Below, piece after piece: positions 12,990 to 14,287 of a DNA stretch of 14,287 bases. Within the stretch, counting starts at the first letter, position 1. Every line of letters starts with the position of its first letter. This stretch comes from an uncultured Collinsella sp. (GTDB lineage: Bacteria; Actinomycetota; Coriobacteriia; Coriobacteriales; Coriobacteriaceae): NCBI GenBank assembly GCA_900554595.1, contig USHZ01000031.1:1-14287 (forward strand), read 5' to 3'. Position numbers and translations under genes: made by a program. Below the pieces are notes generated by a model. The model did no database searches. It saw only the letters and a program-made list of their open reading frames with translations, and had not been told where the DNA came from.

Positions 12990-14287
12990 CTACAGAATAA
13001 ATCGAAGGATGTCGGAACGAAGCATATAGACAAACAGCAGCGCAAAGAGCGCGATGCCCACATAGCTCACAATCGTCTGGACCTTGAGAGGTAGCTCGCG
13101 GCCCGCAATCTTTTGAATGATCTCGATGACCAGCTTGCCGCCATCGAGTGGTGGGATGGGCAGCAGGTTCATAAAGCCAAGCGAGAACGAAATGAGGGCG
13201 GCAAACGAAAGGAACGTGGCAGGGCCGGCAGCAGCAGCCTGTGAAGACATAACGCTAATACCCACGATCGAAGAGGACTGATCGAGAATCTCCATCGTAT
13301 GCTGCGGCTGGAGCAGGCGCATCACGCCCTCCGCAGTCTGCACGACATAGGAGAACGACAGGCGAGCCGACGTGATGGGGCCCAAACGGACCACCTGCGT
13401 AGAGGCATACACACCTAGGCGCTCGTCCTCTTTGAGCGAAACCGTGGTCGAGTGCTGCTTGCCGTCACGCTCGTACTCAATGGCGATATCGTCCTTACCG
13501 GCAGCCTTGCCGATGGCATCGTAAACGTCCATCCAGGTAGAGCACGATACTCCGTCAACCGAAAGGATCGCGTCGCCGCCCTCGATACCCGCCTTGGCGG
13601 CAATAGAACCCTCGTCAACCTGACCGATCACGTTGGTATCCATCGGCACGGTGACACCCGCAATAGAGTAGATGCTCATAAGCAGCAAAAAGCCCGTCAG
13701 GATATTGACGAGAATGCCCGCGAGCAGCATAAAGGCGCGCTTGAGAAAACCCTGGCCCAGATAGGTATGCGAACGCTCTTGCGCAAGGAACTCGGCTTCG
13801 CCGCACGGCAGCTCCCACACATCGCCCTCGGTAGTCGCATGCTCTCGATCGAAACGGCGGCCGTCAAAGGTGGTGTAACCCGCCGCATCTCGTGGCAGCG
13901 TCTGATACTTGGTGGGATAGTAGCTCGGCGAGGGCTTCTCCCCTTCCTCATACCAAGGCGCGATAGAGCCCCAACCCAAGAGCAAGGCGCATGCCTCGAG
14001 CACAACCTCCTCGGATAGCTCGAGCTCGACAGCAAGGTCGGCCACGGTCACGCGACCATGACGATAGATAGCCGCGAGCACGCGATCGGCACACGAGACG
14101 TCGGTCGGATCCATACCGCAGATGGCAGCGTAGCCACCCAGCAGCAGCGGGGTCACGCCGAACTTGGTTCCAATGCGACGCGACGTGTAATGGATGTCAA
14201 AGCGGCACGGCAGGCCCAAAAAGAACTCGGTCACACGGACGCCGCAGGCACGCGCCGCCAAAAAGTGGCCGCCCTCGTGCAAAAACA
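12990..14287 (-). CDS. rseP: Site-2 (M50) membrane zinc metalloprotease, RseP-like, N-terminus cut by window edge
   Basis: Intramembrane protease that cleaves membrane-anchored anti-sigma factors or signal-peptide remnants. The frame runs through base 14287, so the start and part of the first helix are missing. Numbering from the TTG codon at 14282, HEGGH (2-6) is the zinc site, GGY is at 49-51, a membrane helix lies at about 182-203, a single PDZ domain at about 215-285, NLLPIPPLDGG (372-382) gives the third zinc ligand motif, and a last helix lies at about 402-420. Between GGY and the helix starting near 182 lie about 140 residues where roughly 40 are usual. Residues 64-107 look like a winged-helix fold, followed by an aromatic, charged linker. 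The position before ispG and proS is the usual one, and dxr is expected beyond the edge. The apparent M at 14282 is TTG-encoded and internal. Confidence 0.9.
   Translation of the reverse strand, partial: FLHEGGHFLAARACGVRVTEFFLGLPCRFDIHYTSRRIGTKFGVTPLLLGGYAAICGMDPTDVSCADRVLAAIYRHGRVTVADLAVELELSEEVVLEACALLLGWGSIAPWYEEGEKPSPSYYPTKYQTLPRDAAGYTTFDGRRFDREHATTEGDVWELPCGEAEFLAQERSHTYLGQGFLKRAFMLLAGILVNILTGFLLLMSIYSIAGVTVPMDTNVIGQVDEGSIAAKAGIEGGDAILSVDGVSCSTWMDVYDAIGKAAGKDDIAIEYERDGKQHSTTVSLKEDERLGVYASTQVVRLGPITSARLSFSYVVQTAEGVMRLLQPQHTMEILDQSSSIVGISVMSSQAAAAGPATFLSFAALISFSLGFMNLLPIPPLDGGKLVIEIIQKIAGRELPLKVQTIVSYVGIALFALLFVYMLRSDILRFIL

Noticed and set aside
12976..13063. N-terminal extension of ispG to the ATG at 13063
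   Set aside because: It overlaps the rseP 3' end, and the added residues have no relation to the IspG family.
1..14287. CRISPR array, tRNA, prophage or integrase genes
   Set aside because: No regularly spaced repeats, cloverleaf with CCA-type end, or mobile-element protein motifs were found in the gaps.

Overview
The window looks like core chromosome from a GC-rich, anaerobic actinobacterium. The most likely source is a Coriobacteriia gut species such as Collinsella. This is inferred from strong G/C third-position codon use, an NAD-linked class 1B dihydroorotate dehydrogenase, a full-length fermentative AdhE, a four-cysteine ribosomal protein bL28 and an rseP-ispG-proS block. No plasmid, phage, CRISPR or intact transposon genes were seen, and no tRNA or rRNA.

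Left part (174-5497, minus strand): a pyrimidine biosynthesis operon transcribed right to left, in the order pyrR-pyrB-pyrC-pyrK-pyrD-pyrF. Most junctions overlap or are spaced by a few bases, which suggests translational coupling; the exception is a 92-base gap before pyrK. Together these genes make carbamoyl-aspartate, dihydroorotate and orotate, and carry out the final OMP decarboxylation. pyrE (orotate phosphoribosyltransferase) and carAB are not in the window. The pyrR leader (about 5498-5645) can be folded by hand into a U-tailed terminator hairpin and a competing, stronger antiterminator stem, with a small hairpin that would block the antiterminator. This is a classic attenuator layout.

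Middle (5650-6239, plus strand): a 450-base divergent intergenic region with promoter-like sequences for both directions and an 8-bp dyad, then the short gene rpmB (bL28) with its own terminator. A further gap of about 350 bases holds a perfect 12-bp inverted repeat upstream of adhE.

Right-middle (6488-9989, plus strand): adhE (bifunctional acetaldehyde-CoA/alcohol dehydrogenase, 882 aa) followed by a small APH/choline-kinase-like phosphotransferase of unknown substrate. A bidirectional terminator lies at 10022-10067 and a dedicated proS terminator at 10093-10141.

Right (10172-14287, minus strand): proS, ispG and an incomplete rseP-like M50 site-2 protease, tightly packed and read right to left. 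The protease runs off the right edge. It carries about 100 extra residues between its HExxH helix and the next membrane helix, and these include a winged-helix-like segment, which is the most unusual protein feature here.

All structures, motifs and starts were read by eye. No database search or folding program was run.
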